Assembly: GCF_003007715.1 (NCBI RefSeq)
Contig: NZ_PXNO01000027.1
Span: 620,001-684,000 of the forward strand
Direction of reading: 5' to 3'
DNA from: Marinobacter shengliensis
GTDB lineage: Bacteria; Pseudomonadota; Gammaproteobacteria; Pseudomonadales; Oleiphilaceae
DNA length: 64,000 bases
Part shown: positions 9,160 to 17,824 of the stretch, one piece after another
How the letters are laid out: the number at the start of each line of letters is the position of its first letter
How positions within the stretch are numbered: position 1 is the stretch's first letter
Program-made: the position numbers and the translations under genes
Notes under the pieces: generated by a model
Database searches by the model: none
What the model was told of the DNA's origin: nothing
Seen by the model: only the letters and a program-made list of their open reading frames with translations

Positions 9160-9174
9160 GCAGATAGTGTGCCA
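9160..9174 (-). promoter_or_regulatory. Sigma-54 (-24/-12) promoter of the PEP-CTERM gene
   Basis: On - the sequence TGGCACACTATCTGC matches the sigma-54 consensus TGGCAC-N5-TTGC in all but one base (CTGC for TTGC), with the GG and GC pairs at the required spacing. Predicted transcription start is near 9148, giving a ~40-nt leader that contains the Shine-Dalgarno site. PrsR, a sigma-54 activator, is encoded 5 kb away and is the natural regulator. Confidence 0.75.
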
Positions 9175-9199
9175 GATTTTAACTCATTGATTTTAATGC

Positions 9200-9238
9200 A
9201 TTAATTCTTTCTTTAGTCTGGGCGATGTAAATTAATTC
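9200..9238 (-). promoter_or_regulatory. Candidate activator-binding repeats (direct repeat, 31-nt period)
   Basis: The octamer ATTAATTC occurs at 9200-9207 and again at 9231-9238, 31 nt apart, about three helical turns, in AT-rich DNA upstream of the -24 element. The first copy merges with the palindrome TTAATGCATTAA (9193-9204). Same-face repeats upstream of a sigma-54 promoter suggest a PrsR-binding site; this is inference and the element is closer to the promoter than a classical distant enhancer. Confidence 0.35.
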
Positions 9239-9251
9239 GACGATCTCTCTT

Positions 9252-11216
9252 TTACTGCACACTGTACTGAACTGGATCTGACGGTTCGCTACTCAGTCCG
9301 TTGGTGTCAATCACCCTTATAGTGAAGTACCAAGCTCCCGAGGAGAGCCCTTCTATCCTTGCTTCAGTTGTGCCCGCTGGAACCTCTTGGATCTGGGGCA
9401 TGTTTGTTGGCGCTTGGCCGTAGTTGATCAAATACCCGGAGATTTCGCTGAGTGAGATACTGCTGCCGTCTACGCGTGTAAGGGGCGGGGTCCAGGAAAG
9501 TGTGACGCTGCCCGCGCTGGCGCCATTGTCCGATGGTTCGCTGGTTACCGGCGCATCCGGTTCAGATACGGTCTCAAGTGTGTACGGGTGAAGTCCTGAC
9601 TGGTAAGCCTGCAACACGGTAATACCGCTGTCATTAAAGACTTGATCGGCGACAGGTTGCAGCAGCGGTAAACCGTATCGGAGCTTGTACAGGTCGTCTA
9701 TGCCGTCGTTGAGTGAACTGTCGCTGGTCGGGCTATCAAGAGATAGGGTTTGCACCACGTTTTCCGGGTTAAGACTTTGCCCGGTGGCTGTATCGGATAT
9801 CACCAGGCTCGCAGAGGCGTCCCATCCTGATTCGAAATATTCCATAGTAACCGCTACGGGTATCTCGGCCGGAAGGCTGGCTGTACTGGTATAGGTGGTG
9901 GCGGATTGGTTTTTCCACTGATTGATAACCAGATTGCCATCAAGGAACAGGCGAACACCATCATCTGTTCTTGTGGCAAACGTGTATTCGCGCGTGCCTT
10001 CCGCGTGCGGCGGAGTAAACCAGCCCTGCCACCGAATACTGAAATTATTATTGGGCATATTGGCAGACGGACTGCCACTTCCCCAATTAAAATTAATGGC
10101 GGTGTCTCGCTGAGTGTAAACAAAGCTGTCAAAGTTTACGCCTGTGAAATACTGGCCAACGTATCCTGGCTGGTAGGTTGCTTCAGGCGCAGGGAAATCC
10201 TCAGGATCCAGTGGGTTTGTGCCCGCAAGGTATTCCTCAAGTACAGAGTATCCGTCTCCATCCAGGTCTCGCGAGGCATCGGTTGGGTCTGTGGGATCAA
10301 GGCCATAAGCGTATTCGTAACCATCGGGGATACCATCACCATCGGTATCTGCAAGGTTGGGGTCTGTGCGCGCCCAGAATTCATCCAGTGCTGTAAGCAG
10401 GTCTCCGTCGGTGTCTGACATCGCATCCGTTGGGTCTGTCGGGTCCAGGCCGTAATAGATTTCCCAGTTGTCGTAGAGGCCATCACCATCTTCATCCAGC
10501 GGTGGATATTGGGCGTTATACGACAAGCCCTTTTCACCATCGAAAAATCCGATACGGTAGCCGAGTTCATAGGCTTCTTCGGTGGTCAGTTCCGGTTGGG
10601 TGCCCGGGGTTGTCTGCGCAAAACTGTGCAGGAAAGGGCCATCGATCACCTGTTGATTCAGCCCGGGTCCGGACCAGGCCACGGTAAAGTGGTCATCCCA
10701 GCCGCCTTCTTTGTGCCTCAGCTCGAAATAGTATTTTTGTCCGGCATCAAGGTAATGAGTGCCTGAGGTTTGCGAGCTGTAGCGGGTGAAATTATCGAGC
10801 GGGGTCGCCATGGTTGAGGCGATTCGAACGATATCTTCCGGAGACTGTGAAGGGGAGAGCCAGAGTTGAGTTTCGTCGTCACCTGCAATGTAGAAGGTGT
10901 ATTCACCCGTTGCGGGGGGTTCTAAATAGCCACGAATCAAGGTGCCGTAATTGTTGGCCCGGTTGGCTGCGCGCCTTAACTGGTTGAGTTCTGTAATTTC
11001 GTCAGGTGAGTCCGGGAATTTCTCGGCGTCTATCATGCTTTGAACGTTGTTGCCTGATATGCCATCAAAGTACCAGGCGTCGACTTTTCCCGGTTCGCTG
11101 ACTTCGGGAATGGCAGCAGTGGGTGGTAACTTTTCAATGTCCCGGTACTGCCAACTCTGGCAACCACCGAGAAAAACCACCACCACACCGAGGCCGAGAA
11201 TCTTCTTGGCAGCCAT
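9252..11216 (-). CDS. PA14-domain lipoprotein with calcium-type repeats and fibronectin III domain
   Basis: 654 aa, ATG 11216 on -, preceded by AAGGAAGGTGAG. Signal peptide with lipobox (VVVFLGGCQS, lipidation Cys near residue 19). Domains in order: PA14 (residues ~45-195, with AGDDETQLWLSPSQS), thrombospondin type 3-like Asp-rich repeats (~245-340: DEDGDGLYDNWEI, DTDGDL, DTDGDGIPDGYEY, DLDGDGYSVLEEYLAGTNP), a second PA14 (~350-480: ATRTDDGVRLFLDGNLVI) and a fibronectin III domain at the C-terminus (~560-654). PA14 domains commonly bind sugars and the DxDGDG repeats bind calcium. Lying between prsT and the PEP-CTERM gene, it is a plausible outer-membrane anchor for the exopolysaccharide or sorted proteins (inference). 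No PEP-CTERM tail. Confidence 0.88.
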   Translation of the reverse strand: MAAKKILGLGVVVVFLGGCQSWQYRDIEKLPPTAAIPEVSEPGKVDAWYFDGISGNNVQSMIDAEKFPDSPDEITELNQLRRAANRANNYGTLIRGYLEPPATGEYTFYIAGDDETQLWLSPSQSPEDIVRIASTMATPLDNFTRYSSQTSGTHYLDAGQKYYFELRHKEGGWDDHFTVAWSGPGLNQQVIDGPFLHSFAQTTPGTQPELTTEEAYELGYRIGFFDGEKGLSYNAQYPPLDEDGDGLYDNWEIYYGLDPTDPTDAMSDTDGDLLTALDEFWARTDPNLADTDGDGIPDGYEYAYGLDPTDPTDASRDLDGDGYSVLEEYLAGTNPLDPEDFPAPEATYQPGYVGQYFTGVNFDSFVYTQRDTAINFNWGSGSPSANMPNNNFSIRWQGWFTPPHAEGTREYTFATRTDDGVRLFLDGNLVINQWKNQSATTYTSTASLPAEIPVAVTMEYFESGWDASASLVISDTATGQSLNPENVVQTLSLDSPTSDSSLNDGIDDLYKLRYGLPLLQPVADQVFNDSGITVLQAYQSGLHPYTLETVSEPDAPVTSEPSDNGASAGSVTLSWTPPLTRVDGSSISLSEISGYLINYGQAPTNMPQIQEVPAGTTEARIEGLSSGAWYFTIRVIDTNGLSSEPSDPVQYSVQ

Positions 11217-11336
11217 AACTCACCTTCCTTGCGCAACGATACATTGTGTAAAGTATTGTTGCAGTGTGTTAGGGCTGCCACCGAGTCTTAGGAACGTTTC
11301 GCTATCTGCCTACCGCGCTTATAGCGTTAACCTCTG

Positions 11337-14033
11337 TCAGGCCTCGTTATCCAGCTTGGTCAGAATTCGCCTGGCGTCGTCATCCCTGCCGGCTGCCCTG
11401 TAGGCCTCCACCAGATGCATGGCAATTTCGCGGGAGCCTGGGTCCAGCTCGTGCGCTTTCTCAAGCACAACAAGGCTTTGTTGTTGCTCACCGGATTCAA
11501 ACAGTATCCAGCCATAGGTATCCGCCACCGCTGCGCTGTCGGGGACCAGTTCGTAGGCTTTCCTGGCAGTGTCCAGGGCCCGATTATCACCCGTTTCGTA
11601 ATACAACCATGCCAGGTTGTTAAGGGCTACCGCATTGGTCGGGCTGAGCGATACCAGCTGTTCGTAACTCGCCTTGGCTTTGTCTTGTTGGCCCGTCTGC
11701 TGATGTGCCATGGCCAGGCTGAGCATGATTCTGGTGTTGTTCGGGAACTGCTCCAAGGCGCGTTCAAGAGATTCCAGTGCCGCGGTGGGTTGGCCTGCAC
11801 TACTGAGTGCTCTGGCTCGGGCAACTTGCAGCTCTGGGGTGTTTCGTTTGGTGAGTGCGAGCTGATAGAGCTCAGCGGCTTGTTGGTGTTCACCTTGGCT
11901 CTCGTAATAGCTGGCTTCCAGCTGATATGGGCCTGGGGATTCGGGGTTGTGTTGTTTTGCGTCCCTCAGAGCGTCTCTGGCGGCAGCGGTATTGCCATTA
12001 CGGAATTCGATAGAGGCCACTTTCAGGGCCATGTCTTCGTTATCCGGGAACAAGGTGCGGCCCCGATTGAGTATCTGTAGCGCCCGTTCGGTTTGTCCAC
12101 GCTGTACCATTTGCGTTGCGATACCGTCGTACACTGTGGCGACCAGTGGCTCGGTGGGAGCTGGCGCATCCGCTTGCTGCCGCTCCATCAGCTGGGCAGT
12201 GAGTTCGTCGGCTTCGGAGGTGTTGTTCTCAATGAGTGCTGTCTCAAGAAGAATCAGGCGCGGCCCTGCCGCTTCCGGGTTGTCCTCGCGTATGCTTCGC
12301 ATCAACTCGGTTAGGTCGTCTCTGGGCAGGAGGTTGGCAATTGCTTGCAGTGCTCCGCGGTTGTCGGGCGCCAGCCTTACGGCCTGAGTATATAGTTCTC
12401 GGGCGGTGTCATTATCATCGCGCAACCGGGCCAGGTTACCGAGCCCTACCAGAGGCGTCGGGTTGTCGGGTGCCGCTTTGTGTGCCTGCTCGAAGAACTT
12501 CCGGGCGTTGTCCATGTTCCCGGTATTGCCGGCCAGGTTGCCTTTTGCAATCAAAGCGGCCACGTTGGCCGGCTCTTTGCTTAACAGGTCGTCCAAGGCC
12601 TGATGTGCGGCGTCGGGGTTGCCCGAGGCCATCTGCGCCTGGCTTACTAGTATCGTGGCCTGGGTCGATTCAGGAGCCTCTGCTGGAATCTGGCGAGCCT
12701 GGCTGATGGCGGCCTCATAGTCCTCGCGTTGGGCAAGGTAGGTGGCGTAGCGCAGCCGAAGATTGTGGTTATCCGGTTGCAGTTCGAGGGCCCTGTTGAT
12801 GAGTTGGCGGCCACTCTGGTCGTCACCGCTGGCGAGAGAAGCGATGCCAACCAGAGCCAGAGTTTGTGGGTCGCTGTCGCGATCCTTGAGGTCGTCAAGC
12901 AGTGTTTTGGCGCCCTGGGGGTCTCGCATGGAGATTCTGGTTGCGGCCAGAAGCTTGCGAACACCGTCGGTGTCGTTCATCTCCGCGAGGGGTTCCAGCA
13001 GGCTGGCGGCTTCTTCAGTGCGGCCCTGCCGGAAACGGATAACGCCCAGCATCAGGGCACTTTGCTGGTGCCCGGGCGCCTGGTTCAGCACTTCCTGTAA
13101 AAAGCGAGCAGCGGTATCGAGATCTCCATCGTTATAGGCGGCGGCTGCAGCTTCAAGGTTGCTCTTGATGGTTCCGGGCCCGGACTTGGCAAGGATTTCC
13201 TCATAAACAAAGGCTTCTGCTGATTTGCCTTGCTGGCGAAGAACCGTTACCAGAGCTGAGATGGTCTGGTACTTTCGGTAAGTCATCACGTCGTACTGGC
13301 CAATCGTTTCCAGTGCGCGGATATAGTTTTGCTCTGCCTCGGCCCATTGTTCCTGTGAGTGGGCGAGTTGTGCTTTCCATAGCCAGATGTCTTCATGGTC
13401 AGAATCGATGGTTTCTGCCTGGCTGAGCAGTTCGCGGGCTTTGGCAATGTCGCCCCGGGCGGCGGCGATTCTGGATAACCCGACGGCGGCGGTGACGTTT
13501 TGATCGTTGCGTTGAAGGGCATCGTTATAGGCTGCCTCGGCCCGATCAAAATCGCCGGCCGATAACCAGGCCTGGCCCCTCAGGTTATCCGCCTTGAGTT
13601 CCTGATCCCGAGAGGGTGAGCTAATCTGATCCAGCGCCTGGACAGCTTCTGCGGTTTTTCCCTGCAATATCCTGGATTCCGCGCGGATTAACGCGGCCTG
13701 GTTCATCTGGGACTGGGTAAGGGTGTCTTCGGACCGGTTCTCCAGGAATTGGTCAAGCTGGCGCTCGGCGTTAACAGCATCTCCTGCGGTCAGCAGGTTG
13801 TTGATGATGACGAAGTAGGGATCAATGCGCTCAGGCTGCATCTGGATGGCGCTGCGAGCCTCAATGGTGCTCGCCCTTAACTCCCCCTGGCGTTGGAAGA
13901 ACCGCGCCTGGTCAAGGTGGCTGATATACTGAATGTCGTCCTGTGACATGTCCGGCTCGCTGTTGCAGCCAGTCAGGCTTAACGCGATGGCAGCTGAAAG
14001 CAGCGACACTCTTACAACGTTACTGATTTTCAT
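11337..14033 (-). CDS. prsT: PEP-CTERM system TPR lipoprotein PrsT
   Basis: 898 aa, ATG 14033 on -, only 51 nt after prsR, with AAGGAAGG upstream. Lipoprotein signal MKISNVVRVSLLSAAIALSL then LTGC-N, lipidation Cys near residue 23. The rest is an almost unbroken array of tetratricopeptide repeats (more than 20 helical pairs), e.g. DNPTPLVGLGNLARLRDD and NAVALNNLAWLYYETGD. Length and architecture fit the PrsT family (about 900-930 aa), which occurs only with exosortase systems. It should sit at the inner or outer membrane facing the periplasm and act as a scaffold for polymer export or protein sorting. Likely co-transcribed with prsR; the PA14 gene follows after 120 nt. Confidence 0.93.
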   Translation of the reverse strand: MKISNVVRVSLLSAAIALSLTGCNSEPDMSQDDIQYISHLDQARFFQRQGELRASTIEARSAIQMQPERIDPYFVIINNLLTAGDAVNAERQLDQFLENRSEDTLTQSQMNQAALIRAESRILQGKTAEAVQALDQISSPSRDQELKADNLRGQAWLSAGDFDRAEAAYNDALQRNDQNVTAAVGLSRIAAARGDIAKARELLSQAETIDSDHEDIWLWKAQLAHSQEQWAEAEQNYIRALETIGQYDVMTYRKYQTISALVTVLRQQGKSAEAFVYEEILAKSGPGTIKSNLEAAAAAYNDGDLDTAARFLQEVLNQAPGHQQSALMLGVIRFRQGRTEEAASLLEPLAEMNDTDGVRKLLAATRISMRDPQGAKTLLDDLKDRDSDPQTLALVGIASLASGDDQSGRQLINRALELQPDNHNLRLRYATYLAQREDYEAAISQARQIPAEAPESTQATILVSQAQMASGNPDAAHQALDDLLSKEPANVAALIAKGNLAGNTGNMDNARKFFEQAHKAAPDNPTPLVGLGNLARLRDDNDTARELYTQAVRLAPDNRGALQAIANLLPRDDLTELMRSIREDNPEAAGPRLILLETALIENNTSEADELTAQLMERQQADAPAPTEPLVATVYDGIATQMVQRGQTERALQILNRGRTLFPDNEDMALKVASIEFRNGNTAAARDALRDAKQHNPESPGPYQLEASYYESQGEHQQAAELYQLALTKRNTPELQVARARALSSAGQPTAALESLERALEQFPNNTRIMLSLAMAHQQTGQQDKAKASYEQLVSLSPTNAVALNNLAWLYYETGDNRALDTARKAYELVPDSAAVADTYGWILFESGEQQQSLVVLEKAHELDPGSREIAMHLVEAYRAAGRDDDARRILTKLDNEA

Positions 14034-14084
14034 GCCCTGTTCCTTCCTTTTATCGGGGTCTTGTTCTGAATCCGTTGGGGTTGG

Positions 14085-15455
14085 TCACGCACCGCTTGAG
14101 GCGGTGGAGGTTTCAATCCGGTATTTGTCTGTGAGGTTATAGAGCGTTGGGCGGGTGACCCCCAGCAGTCTCGAAGCCTGCGCCATATTAAAGTTGCTGG
14201 TGGTCAACGCCTGTATGATCGCTTTACGTTCCGCCGCTTCACGAACCTGGCGAAGGTTTAGCTGGTAGTCAGCTTCACAGCCGTCGGCGGGGAGCACCAG
14301 GTCGTCTGCGGTAATCCGTTTGCCGTCAGCCATAATGATGGCCCGTTTCACTTTGTTGATCATCTCCCGCACGTTCCCTGGCCATCCATAGGCATTAATG
14401 GCCTGTACAGCGTCTTCGGAGAAACACAGGTTGGGTCGGTCGAGCTGCTTGCCAAGGGTTTTCAGCAACGACTGGGCTATTACCAGAGCATCGCCTTCAC
14501 GTTCCCGCAGGGCTGGCACATCCAGGGTGATTTCACTGATCCGGTAGTAAAGGTCTTCCCGGAACTCACCCTGGCTGATCAGGTCCTGAACATTTCTATG
14601 GGTCGCGCAGACCACCCGGACGTCTACCGGTATGGGTTTGACTGAACCCACTCTGTCTACCACTCGTTCCTGCAGGAACCGCAACAGTTTTGCTTGCAGG
14701 GCCATGGGCATGTCGCCGATCTCATCGAGGAACAGGGTTCCTCCGTTGGCACTTTCAATCTTGCCTTTCTTCGATTGCGTCGCGCCGGTAAACGAGCCCT
14801 TTTCAAAGCCGAACAGCTCACTTTCCAGAAGGTTCTCCGGGATGGCGGCACAGTTGATGGCGGCAAAGGGTTTGTCAGCCCGGTGGCTGAGATCATGCAG
14901 TGCTCTGGCCAGAAGTTCCTTGCCAGTGCCGGTTTCTCCGGTAATCAGAGTAGTAACGTCTGCAGGGGCGACTTTTTCAACCGTGCGGCAGATGGCTAGC
15001 ATTTCAGGGCTGGCGGCAACAATGCCTTTGATGGTGGTGCCGTTGCCCTGGCTGGCCAGTTCACGGTTCTCTCTTTCAAGCTCTGCAAGCCGGAACGCGC
15101 GGTTGACCACGAAGGTGAGGATGTCGGCATCCAGCGGTTTCTGGTAGAAATCCGATGCGCCCATGCCAATGGCTTTGACCGCGTTTTCTTTGTCTTCCCG
15201 GCCAGTCACCACAATGACTTTGGTCATGGGGGCCAGGCGTAAAATGTCTTCCAGAAGCGCAAAGCCCTCGGATGCTCCGCCTGGGTCGGGCGGCAAGCCT
15301 AGGTCCAGAGTAATAACTTGGGGTTCAAGGCGCCGAAGGGCCGTGAGAGCGGCCTCACGGTCTGATGCAACAGATACGTCAATGTCGTCGCTGAAACACC
15401 AGCGCATCTGGCTCTGCAGGCCGGGGTCGTCTTCTACAATCAGTAGCTGCTTCAC
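14085..15455 (-). CDS. prsR: PEP-CTERM-box sigma-54 response regulator PrsR
   Basis: The frame opens at TTG 15467, but GTG 15455 gives the family-like start MKQLLIVEDD (456 aa). Domains: receiver (residues 1-120, phospho-acceptor Asp in VITLDLGLPP), AAA+ sigma-54 interaction domain (~140-370; Walker A GETGTGKE, Walker B GGTLFLDEIGD, loop GSFTGA in place of the commoner GAFTGA) and a Fis-type helix-turn-helix (FNMAQASRLLGVTRPTLYNL). It has the PrsR-specific extended PDPGG insertion after the receiver Asp. Together with PrsK it is expected to switch on PEP-CTERM genes through sigma-54; a matching promoter is present at 9160-9174. Lies between prsK and prsT on the same strand. Confidence 0.92.
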   Translation of the reverse strand: MKQLLIVEDDPGLQSQMRWCFSDDIDVSVASDREAALTALRRLEPQVITLDLGLPPDPGGASEGFALLEDILRLAPMTKVIVVTGREDKENAVKAIGMGASDFYQKPLDADILTFVVNRAFRLAELERENRELASQGNGTTIKGIVAASPEMLAICRTVEKVAPADVTTLITGETGTGKELLARALHDLSHRADKPFAAINCAAIPENLLESELFGFEKGSFTGATQSKKGKIESANGGTLFLDEIGDMPMALQAKLLRFLQERVVDRVGSVKPIPVDVRVVCATHRNVQDLISQGEFREDLYYRISEITLDVPALREREGDALVIAQSLLKTLGKQLDRPNLCFSEDAVQAINAYGWPGNVREMINKVKRAIIMADGKRITADDLVLPADGCEADYQLNLRQVREAAERKAIIQALTTSNFNMAQASRLLGVTRPTLYNLTDKYRIETSTASSGA

Positions 15456-15590
15456 AACAACACTCAATCCTTTGGTCTGTGTACGGCACGGCTGCCACCA
15501 TTGGCTGAACCGGCATTTCCATGGTTATGATTCTTAACTGAACATTGACACTTTGCAATGCTGATTCAGAAAAATACCTTCGGGCGACGA

Positions 15591-17726
15591 TTAGTTGACG
15601 GTTTTCTGTGGGTGTACGGTTTCCTGAATTGGCACACTCGGGGCCGCAGCCCGTATTTCGGCTTCGGACGTGAGCAGAGGAATCCTGACGGAGAAGCAAG
15701 ACCCAACGCCTGGCTCACTGGTGACATCAATATTGCCGCCTAACTCCAGGATGTACTCTCTGGCCTGGTAGGCGCCAATGCCCATGCCCGTCAGGCCTTT
15801 GGTGCTTTCGAATGGTTTGAATAGCTGGCTGCGGATGAAGTCGTCGGTCATGCCGGTGCCGGTGTCCTGAATGAAAATCACAACGCTGCCTTTGGCGGTT
15901 TTCAGGTTGATGGATATGTCGCCGTCTGCCGGGGTTGCATCCTGGGCATTCTGTAACAGGTGGCCGAGCACGCTCCGCAGCTGTTCTTTATCCGCAGACA
16001 CAAAGATGTTGTCTGGGCTGCCCTGCAGTGAAGGTGCAGGAGCCCGGTGGCTGTGATGGGCGATCAGCTCCTGGACCAGTTCGGTCAGGTTTATCGGGCT
16101 ACGGTTTTCTTCTGCCGGGCTGGAAGGTTTGCGAATGTGGTCCACGAGGTTGGCCATTTTGCGTACTGCGTGGTCTGTGGTGGCGATCATGTCGTCGATA
16201 AACGCCGGGTTGTTCCGATGCTTGGGGGCGTTTTTAACCAGCAGCGACAGCTGCGCAATCAGGGTTTTCAAGTCGTGCACCATGAAAGCCGAGGCTTTGC
16301 TCACGGCCTCGAACTGCATGGCCCGCGAGAGACGGTTCTGGGCATCCATCTGGGCGAGCAGATTACAGGTCTGTCGGGCTACCACTTTGATTAGGTCGAA
16401 GTTTTCCCAGTTCAACTCAACCTTTGAATAGGGGCGCCCCACCATGGCAACGCCGTAAAGCTCGTTGCCGAGGTACAGGGGAATAATCAGCCAGGCGTCT
16501 GGGGTGTTGGTGATGGGGTCAGGAATTTCCAGCAGGTTGTAGCGTATCGGGTCGGAGCGGTATTCGTTCAGATCAATAATCCATTCCCGATCCGTGAAAA
16601 AACGGACCAGTTCCGAATCACTATCGATAATGGTGTATTTGGGCGTAGCCAGGTTAACGCTGGCTTTCAGCAGGTAATCGCCCTGGTCGCTGCGAAGCCA
16701 GATGGCGCCAGCGTTGCTCTCCACCAGGCCTGCGAGAATCCGGATGACGCGCTCAGGCAGGGGAGGATCGTTGCTCAGATTGGCCAGTTCACGGGTCATT
16801 CTCAGCCATTCGTTCCGGTAATCGTACTTGTAGTCGAAAAAATTCTGGCTGATGAACACCATCAGCTTGGCCCGGATTCGCCTCGACAATAACAGGGTGA
16901 CCAGAAACGCCAGTGAAACGCTGATGAACAGCACCTGCATGGCTTCGCCCCACGCTCCCCCCAGGGCGCGAACGTAGTAACCACCTACGGCAAGGAACAA
17001 CAGGTATCCGCCGGCGAACAGGAAGGTGCCCACGTGGAAGACCGCGGACCGCGAAAGCTGGAAATCCACCGGTTGTTTGCGGGTATTGATAATGTTAACG
17101 GCAAACAGCGGCATTAACGCGGCGTTAACGAAGCCCCTGGCATTCCAGAACGAATCGGCGACTTTGCCGAACAGCAGGGCATCGGCGTACATGAAGAAGT
17201 CAAAGGTGAAGATGGTGGCAACACCAATGCAGAGGTACTTCATGGAGGACCGGCCAAAGCCCGGGGCGTTGCGCCAGATCTGTTCCACCAGTGACAGCCC
17301 GAGCAGGGCCAGGGCGATTTGCCCGATGACTTTGGTTTTGCCATCCAGCAGGGCGACGCCAAGGATAAATTCAAGGCTGCCAAGGGTCAGTAGGGTTGCG
17401 ATCAGAATGAAGAGGGAGGCGCCAAGCACTTTTTTGAGCTGGCTGGCGAGCTTGCCCTGGCGAAAAGCATCCCGCAGCATGGCGAACAGTAGCAGGATCC
17501 AGGCCGTATCTCGAAGCAATTCAAGCAGGTAACGTACGAAAAAGCCGGGGTGCCCCCAAAGGCTCTGGGAGACCAGGGTGCTTGCCCACAAGGTGGTGAC
17601 CAACGCCGCAAGAAACAGGGCGCGGTCAAGATCCCGCCGGAGATAACGTGTAGCGATCAATACGGACAGCACCGCGAACAATGCCGCCGCCGCACCGTAG
17701 CTGATCACGCTGATGTCCCTGAGCAT
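15591..17726 (-). CDS. prsK: PEP-CTERM system sensor histidine kinase PrsK
   Basis: 711 aa, ATG 17726 on -, with AAGGAAAG upstream. The N-terminal ~290 residues contain about nine to ten hydrophobic segments; a GAF-like domain follows (residues ~310-460, NAGAIWLRSDQGDYLLKASV, DAWLIIPLYLGNELYGVAMVGR); then the H-box with the phospho-accepting His in AFMVHDLKTLIAQ, and the ATPase domain with N box HLLQNAQDATPADGD, G1 QDTGTGM and G2 GMGIGAYQAREYI. This is the PrsK architecture, the partner kinase of PrsR. The multi-helix sensor suggests a membrane or lipid-soluble cue, but the signal is not known. 135 nt separate it from prsR, so prsR may also have its own promoter. Confidence 0.93.
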   Translation of the reverse strand: MLRDISVISYGAAAALFAVLSVLIATRYLRRDLDRALFLAALVTTLWASTLVSQSLWGHPGFFVRYLLELLRDTAWILLLFAMLRDAFRQGKLASQLKKVLGASLFILIATLLTLGSLEFILGVALLDGKTKVIGQIALALLGLSLVEQIWRNAPGFGRSSMKYLCIGVATIFTFDFFMYADALLFGKVADSFWNARGFVNAALMPLFAVNIINTRKQPVDFQLSRSAVFHVGTFLFAGGYLLFLAVGGYYVRALGGAWGEAMQVLFISVSLAFLVTLLLSRRIRAKLMVFISQNFFDYKYDYRNEWLRMTRELANLSNDPPLPERVIRILAGLVESNAGAIWLRSDQGDYLLKASVNLATPKYTIIDSDSELVRFFTDREWIIDLNEYRSDPIRYNLLEIPDPITNTPDAWLIIPLYLGNELYGVAMVGRPYSKVELNWENFDLIKVVARQTCNLLAQMDAQNRLSRAMQFEAVSKASAFMVHDLKTLIAQLSLLVKNAPKHRNNPAFIDDMIATTDHAVRKMANLVDHIRKPSSPAEENRSPINLTELVQELIAHHSHRAPAPSLQGSPDNIFVSADKEQLRSVLGHLLQNAQDATPADGDISINLKTAKGSVVIFIQDTGTGMTDDFIRSQLFKPFESTKGLTGMGIGAYQAREYILELGGNIDVTSEPGVGSCFSVRIPLLTSEAEIRAAAPSVPIQETVHPQKTVN

Positions 17727-17824
17727 TCGGTCTTTCCTTGAACCTGGGTTCTGTACTTATTCTGTACAGGGTAGCTCTGAATTCCCGGTTCCGTCTATGG
17801 GTATCGGTGTTTTCCCGGCCTGGT

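Noticed and set aside
11217..11336. Second sigma-54 promoter upstream of the PA14 lipoprotein
   Set aside because: A TGGCAG word is present on -, but no GC pair at the correct spacing.
11415..13137. Several ORFs on + opposite prsT (up to 221 aa)
   Set aside because: They mirror the codon bias of prsT, have no ribosome sites and match no family.
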